Assembly (NCBI GenBank): GCA_027076405.1
Contig: JALTJN010000362.1
Span: 248,001-312,000 of the forward strand
Length of the DNA: 64,000 nt
Source: Chromatiales bacterium
Lineage (GTDB): Bacteria > Pseudomonadota > Gammaproteobacteria > UBA6429
Direction of reading: 5' to 3'
Each line of letters opens with the position of its first letter. The first letter of the stretch is position 1. Made by a program: the position numbers and the translations under genes. The notes under the pieces are model-generated. The model was given only the letters and a program-made list of their open reading frames with translations, ran no database searches and was not told the DNA's origin. Positions 45,442 to 54,476 of this stretch are shown here, one piece after another.

Positions 45442-45485
45442 ACGGGTATAGGCTTACCATTATATCGCTCTTTTGTTCGATATTG

Positions 45486-45522
45486 AGGTTGGAGATAGTC
45501 TTTATGTCTTCAACCTTTTTTT
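45486..45522 (+). terminator. Terminator after the ankyrin lipoprotein gene
   Basis: AGGTTGGAGA and TCTTCAACCT form a 10-bp stem with one G-U pair and an 11-nt loop, followed by seven T residues that run into the convergent prmC stop codon. Confidence 0.8.
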
Positions 45523-46381
45523 AGTTAGCTCTCCCCAGCGTAACACGCGGATTATCATTATCGTCTTTAAAGTTACCTACATCAGAAAAGCCTGCCTTGT
45601 TGAGTAAATCACAAACCGAATCAGCCTGATCGTAGCCGTGCTCTAGTAACAAACCGCCTTCTTTAGTCAGATACTTTTGGCTTTCTTTTATTATTATTCG
45701 GATATCATCCAACCCTTCTTCACCAGACGTTAAAGCTGATAAAGGTTCAAAGCGCACATCACCTTGCGTGAGGTGAGGATCATCCTCTTTTATATAAGGT
45801 GGGTTACTCACAATCATATTAAATTGTTGTGGGGCTAATTTTTCAAACCAGTTGCTTTGAATAAATTCAATATTCGAAATATGATTTTTTTCTGCGTTTT
45901 CTTTTGCGATATTTAATGCGGCTTCTGATTGATCGGTTGCCGTAACAAAAATACCGGGTCTTTCTTTAGCAAGACTTAATGCAATGGCACCGCTACCGGT
46001 GCCTAAATCTAAAATTTTCCAGTCGGCATTTTCAGGAATACGTTCCAGCGCTAACTCGACTAAACGTTCTGTGTCTGGGCGTGGGATTAAAGTATCTTTT
46101 GTTACCTTTAAATTAAGTGACCAAAATCCACGTTCACCTAATATGTGTGCAACAGGTTGACCTTGAAGTCGACGTTCGAATTTTTTTTCAAAGGAATTGA
46201 ACTGTTGTTGTTCGAGTTCCTGCTCCGGCCAGGCGTGAAGAAAGCTGCGATCTTTTTTTAAAACAGAGCAGAGCAGTAGCTCAACATCTAAGCGTGCAGA
46301 ATCTGAAAACGGGGTGAGTTGTTTTGTTGCGTTTTGAATGAGTTGAGAGATAGATGCCATATAGGACGATTTATTCTTCAC
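45521..46381 (-). CDS. prmC: Release factor glutamine methyltransferase PrmC
   Basis: Predicted 286 residues from a GTG (46381) that overlaps the end of prfA; an ATG seven codons later (46360) is the alternative. PrmC methylates the Gln of the GGQ motif of RF1 and RF2. The catalytic [16 protein letters not shown] (N-P-P-Y) and the S-adenosylmethionine loop [16 protein letters not shown] are clear. [15 protein letters not shown] and [15 protein letters not shown] are also family-typical. It directly follows its substrate gene prfA. Confidence 0.96.
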   Translation of the reverse strand: MKNKSSYMASISQLIQNATKQLTPFSDSARLDVELLLCSVLKKDRSFLHAWPEQELEQQQFNSFEKKFERRLQGQPVAHILGERGFWSLNLKVTKDTLIPRPDTERLVELALERIPENADWKILDLGTGSGAIALSLAKERPGIFVTATDQSEAALNIAKENAEKNHISNIEFIQSNWFEKLAPQQFNMIVSNPPYIKEDDPHLTQGDVRFEPLSALTSGEEGLDDIRIIIKESQKYLTKEGGLLLEHGYDQADSVCDLLNKAGFSDVGNFKDDNDNPRVTLGRAN

Positions 46382-47456
46382 CCATCGCCGCGAGCAAGTC
46401 AGCCTGGTGTTCGCTGATTAAAGGTTCAATCACATCATCGAGTTTTCCCTGCATCACTTCATCGAGTTTATATAACGTTAAATTAATACGATGCTCGGTT
46501 AAGCGACCTTGCGGATAATTATAAGTACGAATACGTTCAGAACGATCACCACTACTGACTAAAGACTTACGCGTTGCCGAGACTTCATTCGCGGCCTTGT
46601 CTTCTTCGGCCTGTTGTAGCTTGGCTTGCAGTACGCTCATTGCCTGAGCACGGTTTTTATGTTGCGAGCGTTGATCCTGACATTCAACAACAATGCCCGA
46701 AGGAATATGGGTAATACGAATCGCCGAATCTGTTTTATTGACGTGCTGACCACCGGCACCCGAGGCACGGAAGGTATCCACTTTTAAATCTGCCGGATTG
46801 ATTTCAATGGTGTCCACTTCATCAGCTTCGGGCATAACCACAACCGTGCAAGCCGAAGTATGAACGCGACCTTGTGATTCCGTTTCGGGGACACGTTGTA
46901 CACGATGACCACCGGATTCAAATTTTAAACGTGAATAAGCGCCCTGACCTATGATACGAATAACCACCTCTTTATAACCACCGTGATCGCCTAAACTTTC
47001 ATTAATCAGTTCTACAGTCCAGCGTTTTGACTCGGCATAACGGGTATACATTTTATATAAATCGCCGGCAAAAATAGCAGCTTCATCACCGCCTGTTCCG
47101 GCACGTATTTCCAAAAAGATATTTTTATCATCATTCGGATCTTTCGGCAGCATAAGAATTTGTAGTTCGTCTTCTAATTTTTCTAAATGCTCTTTGGCTT
47201 CTTTAAATTCTTCTTTCGCCATTTCCTGCATGTCTTTATCATCATCTTCGAGCATGCGTTTTGCTTCATTAAAATTAGCCATGGTAGATTCATAATCATT
47301 AAAGCAATTTACAACCGGTGTAAGTTGAGCATGTTCTTGTGATAAAGCACGAAATTTATTTTGATCATTGATCACATCAGGACTGGAAAGCAGATGATTA
47401 ATTTCTTCCAGCCGTTCGGCTAAACTTTCTAACTTGTTATGGATGGAGTCTTTCAT
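46371..47456 (-). CDS. prfA: Peptide chain release factor 1
   Basis: Predicted 361 residues. RF1 reads UAA and UAG stop codons. The peptidyl-hydrolysis motif is [20 protein letters not shown] (GGQ). [20 protein letters not shown] and the [24 protein letters not shown] region are conserved (here [13 protein letters not shown]). It follows hemA by eight bases and overlaps prmC, the classic hemA-prfA-prmC unit. Confidence 0.98.
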   Translation of the reverse strand: MKDSIHNKLESLAERLEEINHLLSSPDVINDQNKFRALSQEHAQLTPVVNCFNDYESTMANFNEAKRMLEDDDKDMQEMAKEEFKEAKEHLEKLEDELQILMLPKDPNDDKNIFLEIRAGTGGDEAAIFAGDLYKMYTRYAESKRWTVELINESLGDHGGYKEVVIRIIGQGAYSRLKFESGGHRVQRVPETESQGRVHTSACTVVVMPEADEVDTIEINPADLKVDTFRASGAGGQHVNKTDSAIRITHIPSGIVVECQDQRSQHKNRAQAMSVLQAKLQQAEEDKAANEVSATRKSLVSSGDRSERIRTYNYPQGRLTEHRINLTLYKLDEVMQGKLDDVIEPLISEHQADLLAAMGEE

Positions 47457-47464
47457 TTTTATTG

Positions 47465-48739
47465 TTATTCTTCAGGTTCAAGATTAAAAAGTTCACGAGC
47501 AGTATCGAGTATTTCTTTACGCCCGGAGTATGCCGCTTGATTAAGTTGTGCGCTGGGCTCATGAATCAGTTTATTGGTTAGGCAACGTGCTAATTCACTC
47601 ATAACCTGTTCAGGATCTTTACCTGCAGCAAGCTGTTTCTGTGCCACGGCAAGTTGTTCATCTCTTTTTTGTTCAGCCTGTTCACGAAAAGCACGAATAG
47701 TATCAACACCTTTTAAAGAACGTAGCCAACCCATAAAATGTTCTACCTGGTTAACAATAATTTCTTCGGCTTGCACTGCGGCTTCTTCACGTGACTGACG
47801 ACCTTCTTCAATGACTTCATGCAGGTCATCAACGGTGTAAAGGTAAACATCATCAAGTTCACTTACTTCAGGTTCAATATCGCGAGGTACGGCGATATCC
47901 ACCATAAACATTGGGCGGTGTTTGCGTTGTTTTAAGGCGCGTTCTACCGCGCCTTTGCCCAAAATAGGTAGCTGGCTGGCAGTAGAGGCAATGATAATAT
48001 CAGCTTCAACTAACCGTTCTGGCATGTCAGATAAAGCAATGGCTTCGCCATTAAAACTATTTGCCAGAGCTTGTGCGCGTTCAACGGTTCTATTGGCAAC
48101 GATCACCTTTTTCACACCCTGGTTGGCAAGATGTTGCGCTACTAGCTCGGTCGTTTCACCTGCACCAATTAATAAAGCGGTATGTTCAGACAAGTCTGCA
48201 AAAATTCGCTTCGATAAACTCACAGCAGCAAAGGCCACCGAGACCGGATTCGCGCCAATGGCCGTATCGGTACGCACCTGTTTAGCGACTGAGAAAGTAT
48301 GTTGAAATAAGCGATTAAGCTGACGACCTATCGTACCAGCGTGATTCGCCGTGCTGTAAGCGTCTTTAATCTGGCCCAGAATTTGTGGTTCGCCTAAAAC
48401 GAGCGAATCCAGACCACTGGCCACACGCAGGATATGTTGTACAGCATTGTTGTTACTGTGAAGATAAATATAGGGTTCGACGTCTTCTTTTTTTAAATGA
48501 TGGTAATGACAAAACCAGTCCAGTAAAGTGGAAAAGTTATTTTCACCGCTCTCATCGTCATTAATATTGGTATATAGCTCGGTGCGATTACAGGTCGAAA
48601 CAATGGCCGCTTCGCTGACTGTGCCGTTGCCAATACACTCGTGTAGCGCCTGTTCCATTTTTTCAGGCGCAAACGCAACCTTCTCGCGAATGTCCACGGG
48701 CGCTGTTTTATGGTTAATTCCGAAGGCTAATAAGGTCAC
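47465..48739 (-). CDS. hemA: Glutamyl-tRNA reductase
   Basis: Predicted 424 residues. It reduces glutamyl-tRNA to glutamate-1-semialdehyde, the first committed step of tetrapyrrole synthesis by the C5 route. The N terminus [19 protein letters not shown] and the catalytic cysteine in [11 protein letters not shown] are diagnostic. [16 protein letters not shown] binds substrate, and [17 protein letters not shown] is the NADPH Rossmann loop. The coupling of hemA with prfA is common in gammaproteobacteria. The promoter should lie in the 179-bp divergent gap but is not obvious on this strand. Confidence 0.97.
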   Translation of the reverse strand: MTLLAFGINHKTAPVDIREKVAFAPEKMEQALHECIGNGTVSEAAIVSTCNRTELYTNINDDESGENNFSTLLDWFCHYHHLKKEDVEPYIYLHSNNNAVQHILRVASGLDSLVLGEPQILGQIKDAYSTANHAGTIGRQLNRLFQHTFSVAKQVRTDTAIGANPVSVAFAAVSLSKRIFADLSEHTALLIGAGETTELVAQHLANQGVKKVIVANRTVERAQALANSFNGEAIALSDMPERLVEADIIIASTASQLPILGKGAVERALKQRKHRPMFMVDIAVPRDIEPEVSELDDVYLYTVDDLHEVIEEGRQSREEAAVQAEEIIVNQVEHFMGWLRSLKGVDTIRAFREQAEQKRDEQLAVAQKQLAAGKDPEQVMSELARCLTNKLIHEPSAQLNQAAYSGRKEILDTARELFNLEPEE

Positions 48740-48773
48740 AGTCGATCAAATCACATCAAAGTTGGTAAAAAAC

Positions 48774-48802
48774 TTGCAGAATCTCATTTTAAACCATATA
48801 TA
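48774..48802 (+). promoter_or_regulatory. Likely promoter of the TPR lipoprotein - lolB - Rieske-like genes
   Basis: TTGCAG (48774-48779), a 17-bp spacer and TATATA (48797-48802) give a good sigma-70 match 117 bp upstream of the start at 48919, in the gap divergent from hemA. Confidence 0.5.
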
Positions 48803-48918
48803 AGGTTAATAGAGAGCGAACTGAAATATTCTGATAAATACCCCAGATCGAATATGCTGCATTCAGCGACGCATTATAAAGGTAAATCACCAAAAAGTCG
48901 GTTATAGTTGAGTACAAG

Positions 48919-50733
48919 ATGACAAAGAAAACACAAAATATTGCACTGTGGCTCGTTTTGACGGGTATTTTTAGCCTGCAACCGGGTTGCAGCACAATTC
49001 CATCGGCAAAAATGAGCCAAAATCCGGCAAAATCAAGTTCGCAGGCGGCAGAAAAAGCGCAAAAGTCAGAGACTGCGAATCAGCGGCGTGCCACACCCAC
49101 CAGAAAATCCTCGCTAGTTGCCAGCAAGACAAAAGCGAAATCTCAAAGCAAATTAACAAGCGAAGTTTTGTATTACCTTTTTTCTGCAGAAATTGCCGGA
49201 CAACGAGGTGAAATAGGGCTTTCGGCAGCACTTTATACCAAAGCGGCCGAAGTGACACGTGATCCTGCTATTGCACAGCGTGCCACCAGAGCTGCTTATT
49301 ATGCGCGGGATGATAAGCGAGCGATTTTATCTGCAAAATTATGGAATGAACTGCAACCAAAAAATATTGAGGCGCATCAGGTTCTGGCAGCTTTGCTGGT
49401 GAGAACGGGGAACACAGATGCAGCTGTAGAGCATTTTGAATATGTATTAACCCATGGTAAACAAAGTGAACGCCAGCGCTTTTTACTGATCACTTCATTG
49501 TTAAGTAAAGAAAAGGATAAGCAGACCGCCCTTGCGGTAATGAAAAAGCTAATTGCAAAACGTAAAGAAAATCCAAACGCACTTTATGCATACAGCCAGC
49601 TTGCCTTTTTAGTGGGTGATTTAAAAAGTGCAGAGAGCACTATCAAACAGGTTATTGATCTTCGACCGGAATGGACTGAAGCCCATATTTTACAATCCAA
49701 TATTTTTGTACGTCAGGGCTATAAAGCGCATGCGATAGAAGTTTTACGACAAACATTAGAAGAGCAGCCGGACAATACAACATTAAGAATGTACTACGCC
49801 CGCAATCTGGTAGATGCAAAACAGTTCACCGAAGCGGTAAATCAATTTTCACTTTTGACTGATGATGAAAAGCTGCAACATGAAGCACGTTATGCGTTAG
49901 GTTTATTAACCTTGCAAATGAATAAGCCACAACAGGCTGCTGAATATTTTACACGTTTACTACAGGATAATAAGCGGGTTGTTGAATCACAGTATTATCT
50001 GGCGCAGTCATACGAATTACAAAATCAACTTGATAAAGCGATTACGGAATATAAAAAAATCCGTAACAATCAGTACAGTTTTGAAGCAAGTTTACGCATT
50101 GCTCTTATTTTAGCTAAACAAGGTGATATAGAAGAAGCGCGTTTACGTTTGCAAAATATGAGTCCGGATTCACTGGATAAAGAACTTCGGGTTTATTTAA
50201 CCGAAGGCGAAATATTAAATTCTGCTAAACAATATCAGGAGGCTTTTGATTTATATAGTCAGGCCTTGCAACAGCTAACAGACAATAATCGTCTACTTTA
50301 TGCGCGTGCCTTAACCGCAGAGAAAATCGGTAAGGTTGACTTAGCTGTTAAAGATTTAGAAAGTATTGTTAAACGTGAACCGGATAATGCTCAGGCATTA
50401 AATGCACTCGGTTATACTTTAATTGATAAAACTACACAGCTGGAACGCGGCCTTGCTTTTATTAAAAAGGCCAACAAACTTGAACCGGATGATCCCGCTA
50501 TTCATGACAGTATGGGCTGGGCTTATTATCGTCTGGGACAGTATAACGAAGCGTTAAAATATTTGCGACGTGCTTTTGAAAAATTAAAAGATGCTGAAGT
50601 AGCCGCTCATCTAGGTGAAGTATTATGGGTTGCCGGTGATCGTGAAGCTGCTCAAGAGATTTGGAATACCGCATTACAGCAAGCGCCAGATGATGATTTG
50701 CTGTTAAATGTGATGCATAAATTTACTGAATGA
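48919..50733 (+). CDS. TPR-repeat lipoprotein upstream of lolB
   Basis: Predicted 604 residues. The signal peptide ends with SLQPGCSTIPS, a lipobox. A low-complexity K/S/Q/A linker (about 33-80) is followed by about a dozen tetratricopeptide repeats through the C terminus, such as NTDAAVEHFEYVLTHGKQSE, PQQAAEYFTRLLQDNKRVVE and YNEALKYLRRAFEKLKDAE. TPR arrays bind proteins, so it is probably an outer-membrane-anchored scaffold in the periplasm. Homologous TPR genes commonly precede lolB in gammaproteobacteria. Overlap by four bases with lolB indicates one operon. Function is not established. Confidence 0.9.
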   Translation: MTKKTQNIALWLVLTGIFSLQPGCSTIPSAKMSQNPAKSSSQAAEKAQKSETANQRRATPTRKSSLVASKTKAKSQSKLTSEVLYYLFSAEIAGQRGEIGLSAALYTKAAEVTRDPAIAQRATRAAYYARDDKRAILSAKLWNELQPKNIEAHQVLAALLVRTGNTDAAVEHFEYVLTHGKQSERQRFLLITSLLSKEKDKQTALAVMKKLIAKRKENPNALYAYSQLAFLVGDLKSAESTIKQVIDLRPEWTEAHILQSNIFVRQGYKAHAIEVLRQTLEEQPDNTTLRMYYARNLVDAKQFTEAVNQFSLLTDDEKLQHEARYALGLLTLQMNKPQQAAEYFTRLLQDNKRVVESQYYLAQSYELQNQLDKAITEYKKIRNNQYSFEASLRIALILAKQGDIEEARLRLQNMSPDSLDKELRVYLTEGEILNSAKQYQEAFDLYSQALQQLTDNNRLLYARALTAEKIGKVDLAVKDLESIVKREPDNAQALNALGYTLIDKTTQLERGLAFIKKANKLEPDDPAIHDSMGWAYYRLGQYNEALKYLRRAFEKLKDAEVAAHLGEVLWVAGDREAAQEIWNTALQQAPDDDLLLNVMHKFTE

Positions 50734-51365
50734 AATATCTGATTTTCTTACTGGCGGTTATATCTTTAACCGCCTGTACTACTGTTGTTCCTCCCCACAA
50801 ACCGGTTGCTGATCCTGATAAACGATGGCAACAGCGAAAAACCGAGTTATCTGAAATTAATGACTGGGTATTAAATGGTCGTGTCGCTATTATAAATGGT
50901 GATGAATCCTGGCATTTAGATATGGCATGGCAACGTCATGACGATAAATATATTCTGGATTTATCGGGGCCCTTTGGTGCCGGACATGCGCAACTTACTG
51001 GTACAAAAGAGGGTGTCATTCTGGTCGATTCGGATAAAAATTATTTTTTTGCAGATAGCCCGGATCTTTTATTACAGGAAGTAACGGGTATACAAATGCC
51101 GGTGAAAAGTTTGTTGTACTGGATGCGTGGCCTACCAAACTGGAATATTAAAAAGCAGCAACAAGAACTGGATAACTTCGGGCGTTTACAACAATTGCAA
51201 CAGGATGGCTGGCGCGTTCGTTTTAAACGATACAGTAATGTTGATAAGCATGAGTTACCGCAAAAAATATTTATCGATGGTTATAATTTAAAAGTTAAAA
51301 TTTTTGTGGATAAGTGGGATTTGAAAAGTCAAAAATTTAAGTCCGGGAAGAAAGACGAGACTTAA
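50730..51365 (+). CDS. lolB: Outer-membrane lipoprotein receptor LolB
   Basis: Predicted 211 residues. LolB accepts lipoproteins from periplasmic LolA and inserts them into the outer membrane; it is itself a lipoprotein (MKYLIFLLAVISLTACTTV). The half-barrel has WVLNGRVAIINGDESWHLDM and LLQEVTGIQMPVKSLLYWMRG, both typical. Its start overlaps the TPR gene and it precedes ispE in the conserved order, here with a Rieske-like gene inserted between. Confidence 0.95.
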   Translation: MKYLIFLLAVISLTACTTVVPPHKPVADPDKRWQQRKTELSEINDWVLNGRVAIINGDESWHLDMAWQRHDDKYILDLSGPFGAGHAQLTGTKEGVILVDSDKNYFFADSPDLLLQEVTGIQMPVKSLLYWMRGLPNWNIKKQQQELDNFGRLQQLQQDGWRVRFKRYSNVDKHELPQKIFIDGYNLKVKIFVDKWDLKSQKFKSGKKDET

Positions 51366-51367
51366 AA

Positions 51368-51943
51368 ATGTCAGCCTCAATTCAACGTCGACAATTTTTA
51401 GCGGGTTTAATGAAATTACTGGTTTTCATCGGTTTTGTTTTTCTTTCGGTTCCCTTTATTTCCAGCTTTTCAACCAATGAAGATAATGAAAAGCAAAAAG
51501 CGACATCACACTGGGTAGTTACTGTTCCTGTAACAGAATTAGAAAACGGTAAAATTAAACCTTTACCTTGGGCAGGTGGTCTGGTTTGGGTTTACTCACG
51601 TACCGAAAAAGATTTTCAATCTTTGTTAAACCACAATGCTGTTTTACTGGATGCAAATTCTGATAATAGCTCGCAACCTGAGAAGATGAAAAATAATTAT
51701 CGTTCAGCCGATAAAAAATATTTTGTGTTTATTCCGCATGAAAATAAAAAAGGCTGTCAGGTTCGTTTGAACCACGATAGTGAAAATAATCGTTTTACTG
51801 AACCGTGTTTTAATGCCAAATATGATGCTGCCGGTCGAATTATTAAAAATAGTGGCCATCAGGATCAACAAAATCTTGCTGTACCGGAGCATATTATCGA
51901 AAATGGGATATTAAAAGTTGGTATCTGGCAACCACAAAGATAA
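51368..51943 (+). CDS. Rieske-fold protein lacking the [2Fe-2S] ligands
   Basis: Predicted 191 residues, two bases after lolB. The N terminus QRRQFLAGLMKLLVFIGFVF is a twin-arginine-like, membrane-anchoring signal as in Rieske subunits of cytochrome bc1. The C-terminal half aligns by eye with the Rieske cluster domain. Box 1 (usually CTHLGC) reads ENKKGC, and box 2 (usually CPCHGS) reads EPCFNA within FTEPCFNAKYDAAGRII, ending NLAVPEHI and ILKVGIW. Thus all four ligands (two Cys, two His) are gone, while the two cysteines that form the structural disulfide remain. It cannot hold the usual cluster. A structural or binding role is likely, but unknown. Confidence 0.78.
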   Translation: MSASIQRRQFLAGLMKLLVFIGFVFLSVPFISSFSTNEDNEKQKATSHWVVTVPVTELENGKIKPLPWAGGLVWVYSRTEKDFQSLLNHNAVLLDANSDNSSQPEKMKNNYRSADKKYFVFIPHENKKGCQVRLNHDSENNRFTEPCFNAKYDAAGRIIKNSGHQDQQNLAVPEHIIENGILKVGIWQPQR

Positions 51944-51950
51944 AAATTAA

Positions 51951-52103
51951 ACCACGGAGAACACGAAGGACACAAAGAAAAACAAAATAATGAATTAAAC
52001 TTCAGGAAACCTTGGGGGAGTGGGGAGAAATAAAGCTAAAACTCTCTGAATACTCAGGAGGTTTAAGTTTCTCTTTTTTTGGTGTTCTTCGTGTCCTTGG
52101 TGG
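51951..52103. repeat. Inverted-repeat element between the Rieske-like gene and ispE
   Basis: Arms at 51951-51972 and 52081-52103 pair with few mismatches and contain CACGAAGGACAC and GTGTTCTTCGTGTCC. Same family as 35179-35310. The central part has no gene. Confidence 0.75.
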
Positions 52104-52112
52104 CCAATAAAT

Positions 52113-52964
52113 ATGAATAAATCAATGACAGTTTCAGCACCGGCAAAACTTAACCTGTTTTTGCATATTACCGGTCGGCGTGAGGATGGTTATCATCTGT
52201 TGCAGACAGTATTCCAGTTTCTGGATCATGCCGATACGATTGAGCTGGTTTGTCGTGAAGATGCCTCTATTCATCGGCTCTCAAATCTTGAAGGCGTACC
52301 GGCAGATGATGATTTAGTTGTAAAAGCGGCCAAATTATTACAAAAAAAATGCAACTGCCTGTTAGGGGCAGATATTCGTGTAAAAAAGGTGCTCCCCATG
52401 GGGGGAGGATTAGGTGGCGGAAGCTCAAATGCAGCATCTGTTCTGGTCGCGTTGAACCATTTATGGGATTGTGGTCTGAGCCAGCAGGAATTAATGACGT
52501 TGGGAGTTCAGTTAGGGGCAGATGTTCCTGTCTTTATTTTTGCTCAATCTGCATGGGCAGAAGGGGTGGGAGAGCATTTAAAAGCCATAGATTTACCTGA
52601 AAAGTGGTTTTTAGTGCTAAAACCGCAAATAAATGTTTCAACAGCGAAAGTTTTTTCCAATTCGCAATTGCGGCGAGATTGCGCAACCATTACAATACGC
52701 GACTTTCTGACAGGGCAAACCCAGAGTATCGGGAATGTTTGTGAAAAGCCGGTCAGAGAAATGTATCCTGAAGTTGATGAAGCATTGCGTGATTTAGGCA
52801 ACTATGCTGAGTCAAAGCTCACAGGAACCGGCGCTTGTGTATTTGCAGCGTTTGATAATGAAGAACAGGCTCAAAAGGCGCTGTCTGAGTTATCCAATAA
52901 ATGGGATGGTTTTGTTGCCAAAAGCATGAACCAGACACCATTAAAAGAATATTTTCCGAACTGA
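52113..52964 (+). CDS. ispE: 4-diphosphocytidyl-2-C-methyl-D-erythritol kinase IspE
   Basis: Predicted 283 residues. IspE phosphorylates CDP-methylerythritol in the MEP route to isoprenoids. It is a GHMP kinase: SAPAKLNLFLHITGRREDGY at the N terminus, the ATP loop VLPMGGGLGGGSSNAASVLV, and SKLTGTGACVFAAF near the end. Lies in the conserved lolB-ispE-tRNA-Gln-prs order. The first ATG at 52113 lies just after the repeat element, with no strong ribosome-binding site. Confidence 0.96.
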   Translation: MNKSMTVSAPAKLNLFLHITGRREDGYHLLQTVFQFLDHADTIELVCREDASIHRLSNLEGVPADDDLVVKAAKLLQKKCNCLLGADIRVKKVLPMGGGLGGGSSNAASVLVALNHLWDCGLSQQELMTLGVQLGADVPVFIFAQSAWAEGVGEHLKAIDLPEKWFLVLKPQINVSTAKVFSNSQLRRDCATITIRDFLTGQTQSIGNVCEKPVREMYPEVDEALRDLGNYAESKLTGTGACVFAAFDNEEQAQKALSELSNKWDGFVAKSMNQTPLKEYFPN

Positions 52965-52993
52965 GTCGTAACTCGTCGGAGACAACAGTCAAT

Positions 52994-53068
52994 TGGGGTA
53001 TCGCCAAGCGGTAAGGCACTGGATTTTGATTCCAGCATTCCCAGGTTCGAATCCTGGTACCCCAGCCA
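52994..53068 (+). tRNA. tRNA-Gln (anticodon TTG)
   Basis: A 75-nt cloverleaf with acceptor stem TGGGGTA/TACCCCA, anticodon loop ATTTTGATT, T-loop GGTTCGAATCC and encoded CCA end. Located between ispE and prs, its conserved place in gammaproteobacteria. Confidence 0.97.
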
Positions 53069-53199
53069 TATTCAAAGTAGTTTGCCCGCTATGCACAGGC
53101 GAATTCCTTTAAAGAGATAAAATCTGGAACAACCAGGATGAGAACCGAAAAGGTTCGATAAGCTTGTAGAACAAGCTTGAACGGCGCAGCGCGACATAA

Positions 53200-53218
53200 T
53201 CTTGGTATCCCAGCCATA
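53200..53218 (+). repeat. Partial duplicate of the tRNA-Gln 3' end
   Basis: CTTGGTATCCCAGCCATAT repeats the tRNA tail and its flank (CCTGGTACCCCAGCCATAT, 53053-53071) with two differences. The 130 bp between carry small hairpins (GAACC-gaaaa-GGTTC near 53142) and no gene. This is the pattern of an attachment-site scar, or the end of a lost second tRNA. Confidence 0.55.
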
Positions 53219-53225
53219 TAAATAG

Positions 53226-53251
53226 AATTACCGCAAAAAGTGGTAATTTTT
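53226..53251 (+). terminator. Terminator after tRNA-Gln region
   Basis: AATTACC (53226-53232), a 9-nt loop, GGTAATT (53242-53248) and a run of five T residues. Confidence 0.6.
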
Positions 53252-53287
53252 CAGCTGAATTAATACTTAAATCCCCAGGGGGATAAT

Positions 53288-54241
53288 GTGGCATACGGCA
53301 ACATGATGGTATTTGCGGGAAACTCTAACCCGCAATTGGCAAATGAAATAGTAAAGCGCCTTAATTTACCGTTAGGTAATGCGATTGTAGGTCAGTTCAG
53401 CGATGGCGAAGTCATGGTTGAAGTTATGGAAAATGTTCGGGGTAAGGATGTTTTCATTGTTCAACCTACCTGCGCACCTACCAATAAAAATTTAATGGAA
53501 TTACTGGTCATGGTGGATGCCATGCGCCGTTCTTCTGCCGCTCGCGTGACGGCTGTTGTCCCTTATTTTGGTTATGCGCGACAAGATAGACGTCCACGTT
53601 CAGCTCGTGTGCCAATAACTGCTAAAGTGGTTGCTGAAATGATTGGTACTGTAGGTACCGACCGTGTTTTGACTGTAGATTTACATGCTGATCAAATTCA
53701 GGGTTTTTTCAGTATTCCGGTTGATAATGTGTATGCCTCGCCTATTTTGTTAGGTGATATCTGGCGTCAGAAGTACGACAACCTGATGGTGGTTTCACCT
53801 GATGTAGGTGGTGTGGTTCGTGCTCGCGCATTGGCAAAACGATTAGATGATGCTGACTTAGCGATTATCGATAAACGTCGTCCTCGCGCTAACGAAGCAA
53901 AAGTGATGAATATTATTGGTGATGTACAGGATCGCACCTGTATTTTGATTGATGACTTAGTCGATACCGCCGGCACTTTGTGTGCAGCTGCTGCAGCATT
54001 AAAAGACCATGGTGCAGCTAAAGTTGTTGCCTATATTACTCATCCGGTTTTATCTGGTCCGGCGATTGATAATATAAGCAACTCCGTACTCGATGAACTC
54101 GTGGTAACAGATACCATCCCACTGCAGCCTGCGGCAGCAGCAACAGGAAAAATTCGTCAGTTAAGTATTGCTGAGTTACTGGCAGAAACGATGCGCCGTA
54201 TCAGTAATGAAGAATCGGTTAGTACGTTATATGTAGATTAG
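53288..54241 (+). CDS. prs: Ribose-phosphate pyrophosphokinase
   Basis: Predicted 317 residues from GTG (53288), with GGGGG five bases upstream. It makes PRPP from ribose 5-phosphate and ATP for nucleotide, histidine and tryptophan synthesis. [35 protein letters not shown] and [20 protein letters not shown] are conserved. The PRPP-binding loop is [17 protein letters not shown] start at ATG 53303 would give a shorter N terminus that also fits the family. Confidence 0.97.
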   Translation: MAYGNMMVFAGNSNPQLANEIVKRLNLPLGNAIVGQFSDGEVMVEVMENVRGKDVFIVQPTCAPTNKNLMELLVMVDAMRRSSAARVTAVVPYFGYARQDRRPRSARVPITAKVVAEMIGTVGTDRVLTVDLHADQIQGFFSIPVDNVYASPILLGDIWRQKYDNLMVVSPDVGGVVRARALAKRLDDADLAIIDKRRPRANEAKVMNIIGDVQDRTCILIDDLVDTAGTLCAAAAALKDHGAAKVVAYITHPVLSGPAIDNISNSVLDELVVTDTIPLQPAAAATGKIRQLSIAELLAETMRRISNEESVSTLYVD

Positions 54242-54367
54242 TAACGGACTAAACAGATAATACCTTTGATTTTCCCCCTCCCTTAGGGAGGGGACTAGCC
54301 CATGGATGGGCGTAGCTAGAACAATGCAGGAGCAATTGTCGAGGGAATTAAATGAAGGTATTTCAAA

Positions 54368-54394
54368 GGTTTCTTTTGGTCGCAAAAAGAAACC
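54368..54394. repeat. Stem-loop between prs and rplY
   Basis: GGTTTCTTTT and AAAAGAAACC form a perfect 10-bp stem. It follows a short CCCTCCCTTAGGGAGGG palindrome (54276-54294). Both lie in the untranslated 235-bp gap. Confidence 0.55.
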
Positions 54395-54401
54395 AAAACA
54401 G

Positions 54402-54425
54402 CAGATTGATTTCAATCTGTTTTTT
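54402..54425 (+). terminator. Terminator of prs
   Basis: CAGATTG-attt-CAATCTG is a perfect 7-bp stem with a 4-nt loop, followed by TTTTTT. It lies 52 bp ahead of the rplY start, so rplY either has a promoter overlapping it or is reached by read-through. Confidence 0.8.
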
Positions 54426-54476
54426 ATAATTATTTTTACGAATCGCTTTATTGCTTTCGTAAAGTGGAGAAAGAAA

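Noticed and set aside
54306..54476. Extended N terminus for L25
   Set aside because: The extra 57 codons cross a perfect terminator hairpin and a stem-loop and do not resemble L25; the ATG at 54477 has a proper ribosome-binding site.
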